From contig JAKSTL010000005.1 of assembly GCA_024402595.1 (NCBI GenBank), positions 1 to 57,441 of the forward strand: a DNA stretch of 57,441 bases, read 5' to 3'. This DNA is from Treponema sp. GTDB lineage: Bacteria > Spirochaetota > Spirochaetia > Treponematales > Treponemataceae. Shown here in pieces: positions 1 to 6,311 of this stretch. Every line of letters begins with the position of its first letter. Position 1 is the first letter of the stretch. The translations under genes and the position numbers were made by a program. The notes under the pieces were generated by a model. That model ran no database searches. It was not told the DNA's origin and worked only from the letters and a program-made list of their open reading frames with translations.

Positions 1-1
1 A

Positions 2-157
2 AGCCTTTTTAATGGAGAATATCCAAAAATTGAAAAATTTGTTGGTGGAATTGTAGTTAATCGAAATGGAACATGGTTTTGTAATAGTTCGGAAAATTAT
101 GAATATCAAACCGAAACTTTAAGTTCCGACTGGAAACCGTTTTATAAATTAATTTAA
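2..157 (+). CDS. C-terminal end of an unknown protein (5' truncated by the window)
   Basis: An open frame enters from the left edge and stops with TAA at 155-157, giving 51 residues. It contains a Gly-Gly-Ile-Val-Val strand, Trp and Cys residues, and ends in WKPFYKLI. I do not recognise the family. The short mixed beta-like composition and the promoter directly after its stop suggest it ends a separate transcript before the toxin-antitoxin pair. Confidence 0.5.
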   Translation, partial: SLFNGEYPKIEKFVGGIVVNRNGTWFCNSSENYEYQTETLSSDWKPFYKLI

Positions 158-165
158 CCAAAAAT

Positions 166-194
166 TTGACATTTTAGCCAAAAATACCTATATT
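166..194 (+). promoter_or_regulatory. Sigma-70 promoter of the toxin-antitoxin pair
   Basis: Perfect -35 TTGACA at 166-171, a 17-nt spacer and -10 TATATT at 189-194. A strong Shine-Dalgarno (AGGAGGT, 202-208) follows before the antitoxin ATG at 213. Toxin-antitoxin promoters are usually autorepressed by the antitoxin, but I see no clear operator palindrome here. Confidence 0.75.
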
Positions 195-212
195 AACAAA
201 TAGGAGGTTAAA

Positions 213-512
213 ATGATTTCTATATCCGTTGGCGAAGCCAAAAACAAATTAACTTATTATCTCCATCTTGTAGAAGAAAAAGGCGAATCTATTCAGGTTA
301 CCCGTCATGGAAAAACTGTTGCCACTATAAATAATCAGGATTCATCAAATGTATTAAGCAAAAAACAATTGTTTGCCAAAGGTCTTGAAAGCTGGCGTTC
401 AAAATATGCAGATGAATTAAAACAATACTCGGATGAAGAAATTGATGAAATTTTTGCCCGTCAAAAAGATGATGAACCAATTGTAAGACATCCAGAAGAT
501 TTTGATTGGTAG
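213..512 (+). CDS. Phd/YefM-type antitoxin of a VapC module
   Basis: This 99-aa protein begins MISISVGEAKNKLTYYLHLV and continues with a QVTRHGKTVATI strand, the normal N-terminal DNA-binding fold of Phd/YefM antitoxins (about residues 1-50). The acidic C-terminal half (about residues 65-99) ends with an HPEDFDW tail, the part expected to wrap around the toxin. It starts at ATG 213 with a near-perfect ribosome site and is followed directly by a PIN-domain toxin. In known modules the antitoxin neutralises the toxin and represses the shared promoter. Family membership is clear from sequence; neutralisation of this particular partner is inferred from adjacency. Confidence 0.88.
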   Translation: MISISVGEAKNKLTYYLHLVEEKGESIQVTRHGKTVATINNQDSSNVLSKKQLFAKGLESWRSKYADELKQYSDEEIDEIFARQKDDEPIVRHPEDFDW

Positions 513-519
513 GTGCCTT

Positions 520-945
520 ATGAAAATGTATTTATTAGACACAAATATAATTTCTGAGCCTACAAAAGCTAAGGCAAATCCTGTTGTCACAGAAAAGATT
601 CTGGAAAATGTTGAATATTCTTGCATTTCTTCTGTTGTTTGGGCTGAAACTTTATCTGGAATAAAAACTTTACCTGACGGTAAAAGAAAAGAAATGCTGT
701 ATGATTATGCTACAAATCAAGTTCAAAAGTTATACGAGATTCTTCCTTTTGATGATTTCGCTGCCAGCATTTATTCTGATCTTATTTCTCGTCTGCAAAC
801 TAAAGGTAAACTTCCTCAAAAAATGGATTTAATGATTGCTTCTACAGCAATAGCTAATAATCTGATTTTAGTTACTAGAAATACTTCTGATTTTCAACCA
901 ATCAAAGAAGTTTCTAATCTTATGATAGAAAATTGGTTTGATTAG
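520..945 (+). CDS. VapC-type PIN-domain ribonuclease toxin
   Basis: A 141-aa PIN-domain protein starting MKMYLLDTNIISEP. The acidic metal-binding residues expected of VapC are present: D7 (LLDTN), E43 (VWAETLSG), D103 (KMDLMIA) and D124 (NTSDF). VapC toxins are Mg-dependent RNases that usually cut tRNA or rRNA. I chose ATG 520 because AGGTG at 511-515 gives a ribosome site; the frame can be read back to a TTG at 502, which would overlap the antitoxin stop and add six residues unlike the family. The antitoxin ends at 512, so the two genes are coupled. All key residues are intact, so the toxin looks functional. Confidence 0.9.
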   Translation: MKMYLLDTNIISEPTKAKANPVVTEKILENVEYSCISSVVWAETLSGIKTLPDGKRKEMLYDYATNQVQKLYEILPFDDFAASIYSDLISRLQTKGKLPQKMDLMIASTAIANNLILVTRNTSDFQPIKEVSNLMIENWFD

Positions 946-971
946 GATTTTTCCGTTAGCAACATGTAGGG

Positions 972-1074
972 CTACCGAAGGTAGGTGACGGACCAATTTA
1001 TTGGGCCGTTACCGAGCGAAATGAGCGAGCCCGGAATACTGCGACCCAGCCAGATTTCTGGCTGGGGAACGGCC
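972..1074. repeat. Structured intergenic element: three consecutive hairpins after the vapC gene
   Basis: A short hairpin CTACC-GAA-GGTAG (972-984) is followed by a long one: GGTGACGG, a mismatch, CCAAT, a TT loop, then ATTGG and CCGTTACC (984-1013). After a GAGCGAAATGAGCGAG stretch comes CCCAGCCAGA-TT-TCTGGCTGGG (1045-1066), and AACGGCC at 1068-1074 can alternatively pair with GGCCGTT at 1004-1010. It lies between the convergent toxin and XRE genes and is far more GC-rich than its surroundings. There is no T-run, so it is not a standard intrinsic terminator. The CGGAATACTG core (1032-1041) recurs in the element at 43801-43883. Confidence 0.7.
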
Positions 1075-1076
1075 TG

Positions 1077-1682
1077 TTATTTCAAAACCTTCTTCTGCCA
1101 GCTTTTTTTACCGCATTCAGGGCATTTCATGTATTTTGTTAATCCCATGTGCATAGATGAAATTGAGGCCTTATAAGTTGGAACATATTTGTGTCCGCAT
1201 TTTCCACACTGATAATATCCAGCTTTTGTTTCAATTCTCCAGCAGAAAGGAGCAATTACAATTACAATTAATAAACTTATTCCAAGAATGACTGCACGAA
1301 GCCAGTTTGCGGTAACTAAATAAGAACTTACAAGGGAACCGGCAACAATAATAAAAACCATTAATGCAATAAGAACGAATTCTGTATGAATAAGCATTTT
1401 GTTTGTACGTTCATTTAATGCAGCCATTTCGATAAGATTTTTTTCCATAATTTCTGTGTTGTTTTCCATAGGTATTTTTTCTCCTGTTAATAATTCGTTT
1501 ACGGAGATTTCCAGGATTTTACATAAATCCAGCATAAGTCCTGCATCTGGCAGACAGATTCCTCTTTCCCATTTTGAAATTGCTCTGTCTGTAATGCCTA
1601 ACTTTTCAGAAAGTTCACTCTGTGTAAGATTGTGCACTTTTCTCTGTTCACTAATGAATTTTCCAATTTTAATCTGATCCAT
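1077..1682 (-). CDS. XRE-family regulator with two membrane helices and a C-terminal zinc-ribbon-like motif
   Basis: 201 aa. Residues 1-65 are a Cro/CI helix-turn-helix (FISEQRKVHNLTQSELSEKLG, then AISKWERG). Two hydrophobic segments follow (about 103-125 and 130-148), then a pair of Cys-x2-Cys knuckles (CGKCGHKY and CPECGKKSW) that could bind zinc. The start at 1682 has AGGAGT at 1688-1693. This layout matches regulators that hold a DNA-binding domain at the membrane. It is convergent with the VapC gene and has no obvious partner, so its signal and target are unknown. DNA binding is well supported; zinc binding and membrane placement are inferred from residue pattern. Confidence 0.85.
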   Translation of the reverse strand: MDQIKIGKFISEQRKVHNLTQSELSEKLGITDRAISKWERGICLPDAGLMLDLCKILEISVNELLTGEKIPMENNTEIMEKNLIEMAALNERTNKMLIHTEFVLIALMVFIIVAGSLVSSYLVTANWLRAVILGISLLIVIVIAPFCWRIETKAGYYQCGKCGHKYVPTYKASISSMHMGLTKYMKCPECGKKSWQKKVLK

Positions 1683-1837
1683 AATTTACTCCTGTTTCCT
1701 CCGGCAGAACCTGTCTGCTTGATGATTCCAACATAACGGAGAACACATCTATTTTAAACAAACCTATGGTTGAATTTTGAATTTTTTACCATTATGGCAT
1801 TCTATTTTAGAAAAATCATCTTGTTCTGGAAAAACAA

Positions 1838-2092
1838 TTGCTAAAATCTCAAATCAAATCAACTTCAATTATGTCCTTGCTTACAAAACAGGCATGCCAC
1901 ATTTTTGAATCAATTCTTCAAGGAAAAACCAAGAGCGTCATCCTGAACTGCCCCTCATATACTTGTTTATTCACGCAAGAAGAAATCATCAACAATCTGT
2001 TTATTTCAATTAAAACCGTAGAACCCCATACCAGCTGACTGTACGATAAATTGAATGTTTCCGGCCGAGAAAAATTATTCAAAAATAAAAAT
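1838..2092 (+). pseudogene. Relic of a LuxR-type (GerE) helix-turn-helix gene
   Basis: Read in one frame, the region gives LTKQACHIFESILQGKTKS, then 14 foreign residues, then EEIINNLFISIKTVEPHTS, a TGA stop at 2036-2038, and LYDKLNVSGREKLFKN. With the 14 residues and the stop ignored, this matches the LuxR C-terminal domain helix by helix (LTxRE..IFxLIxQGKTNKEI.. then LFIS.KTV..H.S..Y.KL.VS.R.EL). The receiver or sensor half is missing. The foreign stretch begins with GCGTCATCCTGAACT (1935-1949), shared exactly with the mobile element at 7538-7655, so a repeat fragment probably disrupted the gene. A stop and an insertion make it non-functional. Confidence 0.6.
1935..1949 (+). repeat. 15-bp fragment shared with the MITE-like element at 7538-7655
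   Basis: GCGTCATCCTGAACT occurs here and, inverted, at 7614-7628 inside the palindromic insertion. It sits at the break point of the LuxR-type relic. Confidence 0.5.
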
Positions 2093-2114
2093 AGATCTAA
2101 ATGGATAATGACAA

Positions 2115-2792
2115 TTATTTTTCCACGAAAATATCGTTTGCTTTTAGACATGGCTCCAAAACTGACAATATATTTTTCGCCATAATTTTGTAGCCTTTTG
2201 CATTACAATGAGTCATATCATATTTACAATCGTTGTGTCCCCAAGCTCCCTTCCATGCATCCCAAATGATAATAACATCGTATTCTTTTTCTAAACGCTT
2301 TAAGATTTTATTAAACGCTCCAAAAAAATCAAGAAACCGCATTTCATCATTAAAAAAACGCATTATATAAACCTGAGTTTGCGTAAAATCTACCTGCTCC
2401 AGCATAGTCCGAAAGTTCTGTTCAATTTCCGAATATGATTGTTTTTTGCTAAAATTGTAAATGTCGTTTCCTCCAAAATCAATAATCAAAATAGCAGGAT
2501 TAAAATCCAAAACATCAGTTTGAAAACGATTTACACCATCCAAAGTTGTATCATCATCTTTTCCAGAATTGATTACAGGAATAGAAATATTTTTTTGTAT
2601 AAGCGCTGGCCAAGACTCAGTAGCAGAATCAGCCCCATGCCCGTAAGTAAGACTATCTCCAAAACAAACAACCGTTGAAGTTTCTGAAATGGTAAGTTTT
2701 TTAGCTTCATAATCTGTAATATTGTACATCGAAGAACATCCACCCAACAAAAATACAATAAATGGAAAAACGGAAAATATCTTTTTTTTCAT
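2115..2792 (-). CDS. SGNH/GDSL-type esterase lipoprotein
   Basis: 225 aa with a lipoprotein signal (lipobox LLGGCSS, lipidated Cys about residue 19). SGNH blocks are in order: CFGDSLTYGHG with nucleophile Ser47, the Asn-containing FGGND at about 106-110, and YDMTHCN (Asp192, His195) completing the triad. The family hydrolyses ester bonds in lipids or in acetylated sugars; the substrate here is unknown. Tethered to a membrane, it could deacetylate glycans. It starts 2 nt after the XRE gene upstream and so looks translationally coupled to it, as the last gene of a three-gene operon whose promoter is at 3387-3415. Confidence 0.87.
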   Translation of the reverse strand: MKKKIFSVFPFIVFLLGGCSSMYNITDYEAKKLTISETSTVVCFGDSLTYGHGADSATESWPALIQKNISIPVINSGKDDDTTLDGVNRFQTDVLDFNPAILIIDFGGNDIYNFSKKQSYSEIEQNFRTMLEQVDFTQTQVYIMRFFNDEMRFLDFFGAFNKILKRLEKEYDVIIIWDAWKGAWGHNDCKYDMTHCNAKGYKIMAKNILSVLEPCLKANDIFVEK

Positions 2793-2794
2793 TT

Positions 2795-3004
2795 CTACTC
2801 CAAATAAAAAACTTCTTCAAACTTTTTTTCCAAAGCCACACAAATAATTAAAGCCAGTTTTGCGGTTGGACAAAATTGTCCTGTTTCAATAGAACTGATT
2901 GTATTTCTAGAAACACCAACCAATCGAGCCAAATCAGATTGAGAGAGCTTCATTTGCAAACGGATTTCTTTCAGATGATTTTTCAATGTTATAGTTTCAT
3001 TCAT
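2795..3004 (-). CDS. Small XRE (Cro/CI-type) repressor
   Basis: 69 aa consisting almost wholly of a helix-turn-helix domain (LKEIRLQMKLSQSDLARLVG then SRNTISSIETGQFCPTAKLAL). Stand-alone repressors of this size are typically encoded beside the genes they control. It lies 9 nt after the DUF6442-like gene and 2 nt before the SGNH lipoprotein. The operon promoter carries two copies of AAGTATACTT (3365-3374 and 3401-3410), which are natural candidates for its binding sites, so autoregulation is likely but untested. Confidence 0.88.
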   Translation of the reverse strand: MNETITLKNHLKEIRLQMKLSQSDLARLVGVSRNTISSIETGQFCPTAKLALIICVALEKKFEEVFYLE

Positions 3005-3013
3005 AAATAAATC

Positions 3014-3334
3014 CTAGGCCATCAGTCCTTTTACATAAAAAACACCAGAAATAATAAACCCCAGCGAATAAATTATTGCGACAAATAGTTCGTGATTTTT
3101 ACGCATTTTCACATATTTTGTAATAAATAAAACAGATTCCATTCCAAACAAAATCACAATCAATTCAAAAGGCAAGATTTTTTTTACAACCACTTGCAAA
3201 ATAATTAATAAGCAACACAAAATTGATGCAGCAAAAATTGAATAACGGGCCGCTTTGTTCTGGGTATCCAAATCATAAACATCTTGATTTTTGTTTTCAT
3301 TACGGCTTTTTTCAAGGATTTCTTCTTTTGTCAT
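3014..3334 (-). CDS. DUF6442-like small membrane protein
   Basis: 106 aa from ATG 3334, which has an AAGGAA ribosome site at 3341-3346. The frame can be extended upstream to 3472, but that would run through the promoter and operators, so the short form is preferred. It begins MTKEEILEKSRNENKNQDVY, which matches my recollection of the DUF6442 start, followed by an amphipathic segment and about three membrane helices (AASILCCLLIILQVVV, FELIVILFGMESVLFIT, LFVAIIYSLGFIISGVFYV). Such proteins are often paired with a small XRE regulator, as here. The function is unknown. Confidence 0.78.
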   Translation of the reverse strand: MTKEEILEKSRNENKNQDVYDLDTQNKAARYSIFAASILCCLLIILQVVVKKILPFELIVILFGMESVLFITKYVKMRKNHELFVAIIYSLGFIISGVFYVKGLMA

Positions 3335-3364
3335 AATTATTTCCTTATTCACTAGATTTATGCA

Positions 3365-3412
3365 AAGTATACTTGGCATAAACAAAAATATATCATTGCC
3401 AAGTATACTTGT
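3365..3412. promoter_or_regulatory. Pair of palindromic operators AAGTATACTT
   Basis: Two exact copies of the 10-bp palindrome AAGTATACTT (3365-3374 and 3401-3410), centres 36 bp apart. One lies between the -35 and -10 boxes and the other about 13 nt downstream of the -10. Flanks are partly symmetric too (CCAAGTATACTTGT, CAAAGTATACTTGG). Likely bound by the XRE repressor of the same operon. Confidence 0.6.
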
Positions 3413-3415
3413 CAA
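3387..3415 (-). promoter_or_regulatory. Sigma-70 promoter of the DUF6442/XRE/SGNH operon
   Basis: On the minus strand: TTGACA (3415-3410), a 17-nt spacer, TATATT (3392-3387). The spacer contains one operator palindrome. The leader to the ATG at 3334 is about 45 nt. Confidence 0.72.
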
Positions 3416-3509
3416 TATTTTAAAAAGATAATTTCCCACTAAAACACTTTTCCCGTTGCCACAATCTTTCATTTATGCACTGTAAACTATACTCAACTTA
3501 TTCTCTGCC

Positions 3510-3538
3510 TTGACCAAATCTCTCTAAACTGTTATTAT
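3510..3538 (+). promoter_or_regulatory. Promoter of the tRNA-Met gene
   Basis: TTGACC at 3510-3515, a 17-nt spacer and TATTAT at 3533-3538, about 26 nt before the mature tRNA 5' end. Confidence 0.55.
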
Positions 3539-3564
3539 TAACAAAGTACTTTTAAGTACATTTT

Positions 3565-3637
3565 GGGCCATTAGCTCAGCGGTTAGAGCAGAGGACTCAT
3601 AATCCTTTGGTCCCCAGTTCAAATCTAGGATGGCCCA
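3565..3637 (+). tRNA. tRNA-Met (CAT anticodon, elongator type)
   Basis: Full cloverleaf by eye: acceptor GGGCCAT/ATGGCCC (3565-3571, 3630-3636), D arm GCTC/GAGC, anticodon stem GAGGA/TCCTT with loop CTCATAA, T arm CCCAG-TTCAAAT-CTAGG, discriminator A3637. A paired first base pair and no GGG/CCC anticodon stem argue against the initiator. A CAT anticodon can also belong to the lysidine-modified tRNA-Ile2, though the ACTCATAAT loop context is typical of elongator Met. The T stem has one C-A mismatch (CCCAG against CTAGG), and the 3' end reads ACCTCC, so a full CCA is not encoded. Confidence 0.9.
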
Positions 3638-3639
3638 CC

Positions 3640-3917
3640 TCCACAGGATTTTCAGTTTGTTGCTGGAAATCCTTTTTTTTATTTAAGGAGGCTCATACGA
3701 ACGAAGAAAATGAAGTCAAGCAACTAAAATGCCTTCAAATCACTGGTTATAATCAAAAAAAGGCATACCATGAATATCCCAATAGACACCATGAATATGC
3801 CACAATATATTTAGCAAAAAAAAGCAAGGTTTTACATATTTACTCTCGCGAACGGTTTTTATAAATCATCGTTTGTTGAAGCAATCTGCGGTTTATAAAA
3901 AACTGCCCGTCCCGCTT
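3640..3917. other. Gene-free stretch after the tRNA
   Basis: No ORF here looks real. The one long frame starts inside the tRNA. The right part (3843-3902) is a diverged copy of the hairpin repeat described at 7323-7835. A short T-run (around 3671) lies after the tRNA. Confidence 0.5.
3843..3902 (-). repeat. Solo, decayed copy of the hairpin repeat
   Basis: On the minus strand it reads TTTATAAACCGCAGATTG, a TC loop region, then ATTTATAAAAACCGTTCGCG, the same order as hairpins 1 and 2 of the tandem units at 7323-7835. The inner stem (GTTTGTT against AGCAATC) has lost pairing, unlike the tandem copies. Confidence 0.7.
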
Positions 3918-4325
3918 CTACATCTTTTTCACAAACTGAAGTTCCATCTTTTTCGACGGCGCTTTAATAACCAAAAGTCCATCCTTAATTTCATAAGATT
4001 CCGCAAAACTCATAGCCTCAAGGAACATATCCTCAAACTCCATAACCCTCGGATCCCCCATCATCTTAGTAACCGCAAAACCGTCACCTTTAATATTTTT
4101 ATCGTCAGCCTTAATAGTTCCACTAAAAACATTCACGCCACTACATCCGCCAACGCTCACCTTAGTTCCGCTTACCTTAAACTCCACATTCGAAACCGCA
4201 ATTTCCTGATACACACCTTCTTTTATTAAAGCCGTAGTCTCCCAATTTCCCTCCAGCACCTTTGCCGATTTACATCCCGTCATCAAAACCATAACCGCCA
4301 CCATAAAAGGAATAATTTTTCTCAT
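3918..4325 (-). CDS. META-domain (HslJ-type) lipoprotein
   Basis: 135 aa from ATG 4325, which has GGAGG at 4331-4335; an upstream TTG (4337) overlaps that ribosome site and is not used. A lipoprotein signal (lipobox LMTGCKS, Cys about 18) is followed by one META domain: LEGNWETTAL, a GGCSGVNVFSGTI core, MGDPRVMEFEDMFLEAM, and a final VIKAPSKKMELQFVK strand. This pattern is characteristic of META/HslJ proteins, which are linked to stress resistance in other bacteria but have no settled biochemical role. It stands alone, after the xylan-type operon. Confidence 0.87.
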   Translation of the reverse strand: MRKIIPFMVAVMVLMTGCKSAKVLEGNWETTALIKEGVYQEIAVSNVEFKVSGTKVSVGGCSGVNVFSGTIKADDKNIKGDGFAVTKMMGDPRVMEFEDMFLEAMSFAESYEIKDGLLVIKAPSKKMELQFVKKM

Positions 4326-4387
4326 ATTTTCCTCCAAAATAAATATCTGTTATAAGTGTAATACTTTTTTTATCCAAAACCAAATAT

Positions 4388-4505
4388 TTTTTTATGAGGG
4401 GAAGGTCGCTTCGCGCCCCGGGTCTTCCCCTGCGCCCGCACTTCGTTGCGTTCTACCCCTTCCCCTAGGAGGTTCCCTTTCAGTCCACCCCCCTAAAACC
4501 CCCGC
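4388..4505. repeat. GC-rich palindromic element directly after the GH43 stop
   Basis: GGGGAAG (4398-4404) pairs with CTTCCCC (4424-4430) around GTCGCTTCGCGCCCCGGG. More GC-rich hairpin material (CGCACTTCGTTGCG, CCCCTAGGAGG) follows to about 4500. Composition is unlike the AT-rich flanks. It resembles in kind the elements at 972-1074, 10284-10367 and 43801-43883, each of which abuts a stop codon. Confidence 0.55.
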
Positions 4506-4508
4506 AGT

Positions 4509-5921
4509 CTATTCAAACCTCACAGATTTTAGTTCACCAACACCCGTCCCTTTAAAAGTCAAATAAAGAGCGTGCACACCATCCGGAATAGAAATAGCCG
4601 CCGAATAGTCTTCCCAGAAATTACTAGATAAAGTATCAATTTCAGCCACCACAGGTCCATCCCACTTAGTACGCACCTCATACTTACCATAAAAATAAGC
4701 CCTAGTAGTAATGGTAATTTTTTTCAAATCCTTAAACTCAAAATATTTAAAACCGATAGTAGTGTTATTTCTAATATTTACAATGTAACCAGGTTCAGTA
4801 AAACCTCGTTCTTCATCACCATCTCGTCCATCCTGAACAATCTTCGCCGCATCTTCCCCGCCCACATATTTCCGTGGATTATCATTGTTAAACAAATTAC
4901 AGGCAATGTAAGCCGCATATTCTCCTTTTCCTTCCAAAGGACCGCCGTTCAGCCCACAAGATGTAATCTCTACCTGAGGAATCGACCCATCCGCCAAAAC
5001 CTTAATTTTTTCCGCACATCCCTGACGACTATACCAAGTGCCATTGGTGTGTCGATGGTAGAAAATATAATATTCACCGTTAATAAGCTCAAATCCTCCA
5101 TGATTATTAGCGCCATAAGCGGCAGGCATTTCAGCAGGTTTATAAGAATCAATACCCAAATCACAGTTACTTACAATTACACCACCATAAACAAAATCCT
5201 TTGTAGCACATTTGCTGGTAGCATAACAAAGCTCATGCATAACCGCAGAAGAATAAACAAAATAATAAGTATCTCCAATTTTCCTAATAGAAGGGGCTTC
5301 AAAAAACTCGTGATTCACAAAACCAGTATTTTCACCATAACAATCCCCAGGCACAATTACATTATAATCTTCTTCAATAGTAAGCATATCAGGACCAAGC
5401 ACCGTAGCCATAGCACCCAGCCTGTCCTTCATTTTATTACCGCAAAAACCGGTATACAAATAAGTTTTGTCCCCTTCCGTTAAAACCGCCGGATCAAACT
5501 GAGGCATATTACCTTCCTTTTCCCCCAGTCTAGTACCATCCTTATAATGAACATAACCATAAAACTCATATTTACCCGCAGGAGTATCACAAACAGCAAC
5601 AGAAACAAAGTTCACCTTATCAAAAACATAATAAAGGTAGTAACGACCGTCTGGACCTCTTGTAACATCAGGTGCATATAAAACCATTCTACCATCCTGC
5701 GCCGGATCCTGATTTTTTCTATAAATAACACCTTCACAACGCCAATCCTTCAAATCCTCCACAGGGGCCGAATAACACACATAATCACCAAGACAAAAAA
5801 CACTGCCGTTGTACAAATCATGCGAACCATATACATAAACTCTATCCCCAAAAACATGAGGTTCTCCATCTGGCACATATTCCCAAGATGGCATATAAGG
5901 ATTAAAAATCTGTTTTTTCAT
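4509..5921 (-). CDS. Glycoside hydrolase family 43 protein with a C-terminal carbohydrate-binding-like module
   Basis: 470 aa. The five-bladed GH43 propeller covers about residues 1-315. Candidate catalytic residues are Asp18 (YVPDGEPHVFGD), Asp143 (MPQFDPAV, the pKa modulator) and Glu208 (FFEAPSIRK, general acid). A beta-rich C-terminal part (about 370-470) resembles a CBM6-type module. GH43 enzymes are xylosidases or arabinofuranosidases. There is no signal peptide, so it probably acts in the cytoplasm on imported oligosaccharides. Its ATG follows the DUF3237 stop with no gap, making it the last gene of a CE1-DUF3237-GH43 operon. Exact substrate is not predictable by eye. Confidence 0.88.
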   Translation of the reverse strand: MKKQIFNPYMPSWEYVPDGEPHVFGDRVYVYGSHDLYNGSVFCLGDYVCYSAPVEDLKDWRCEGVIYRKNQDPAQDGRMVLYAPDVTRGPDGRYYLYYVFDKVNFVSVAVCDTPAGKYEFYGYVHYKDGTRLGEKEGNMPQFDPAVLTEGDKTYLYTGFCGNKMKDRLGAMATVLGPDMLTIEEDYNVIVPGDCYGENTGFVNHEFFEAPSIRKIGDTYYFVYSSAVMHELCYATSKCATKDFVYGGVIVSNCDLGIDSYKPAEMPAAYGANNHGGFELINGEYYIFYHRHTNGTWYSRQGCAEKIKVLADGSIPQVEITSCGLNGGPLEGKGEYAAYIACNLFNNDNPRKYVGGEDAAKIVQDGRDGDEERGFTEPGYIVNIRNNTTIGFKYFEFKDLKKITITTRAYFYGKYEVRTKWDGPVVAEIDTLSSNFWEDYSAAISIPDGVHALYLTFKGTGVGELKSVRFE

Positions 5922-6308
5922 TTAATTGTCCTCAAAAATCTTTATAATCAATTCATTATTTTCATTACAAATCTGTCCAAAAAGCTTTGCATTTTCAAGC
6001 CAGCCTAGTTTTTCCGAATCCGTAATAATCTTTGGGCAAGTATAGGGTTCACCAAACTTTCCGTTGTTTTCTATAAACAATTTACAAGGCGTTCCATCTT
6101 CGTCCTTCCCAGAAAGAATATACCTGGCAGAAAGAGTTCCCGCCTCCCCAAAAATCTCTTTTTGAGTATCAACACCCCCGTTTTCCACCTTACCAGAAAA
6201 AATCCCTTCCGCAAAACCATTGAACAAAACCATACGAGCCGTATCTTTTTTGCCCTTTACTTCAATTACTTCCGTAACATTTATATGAATAGAAAAAAGC
6301 AGTTTCAT
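5922..6308 (-). CDS. DUF3237 family protein
   Basis: 128 aa without a signal peptide. The pattern GGVDTQ, LSARYILSGKDEDGTPCKLFIENNG and the all-beta composition match DUF3237, small beta-barrel proteins of unknown function that I recall beside carbohydrate enzymes. It starts 3 nt after the esterase stop and ends exactly where the GH43 gene begins, so the three are translated from one message. A role in the same oligosaccharide pathway is inferred from context only. Confidence 0.78.
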   Translation of the reverse strand: MKLLFSIHINVTEVIEVKGKKDTARMVLFNGFAEGIFSGKVENGGVDTQKEIFGEAGTLSARYILSGKDEDGTPCKLFIENNGKFGEPYTCPKIITDSEKLGWLENAKLFGQICNENNELIIKIFEDN

Positions 6309-6311
6309 AAA

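Noticed and set aside
985..1176. 63-aa plus-strand ORF after vapC
   Set aside because: It lies across the hairpin element and the 3' end of the XRE gene, and has no protein-like composition.
3335..3472. N-terminal extension of the DUF6442-like protein
   Set aside because: It would be coded by the promoter and operator region, and the internal ATG has the ribosome site.
3607..3864. 85-aa ORF beginning MVPSSNLGWPT
   Set aside because: It starts inside the tRNA; this peptide is the usual translation of a tRNA 3' half.
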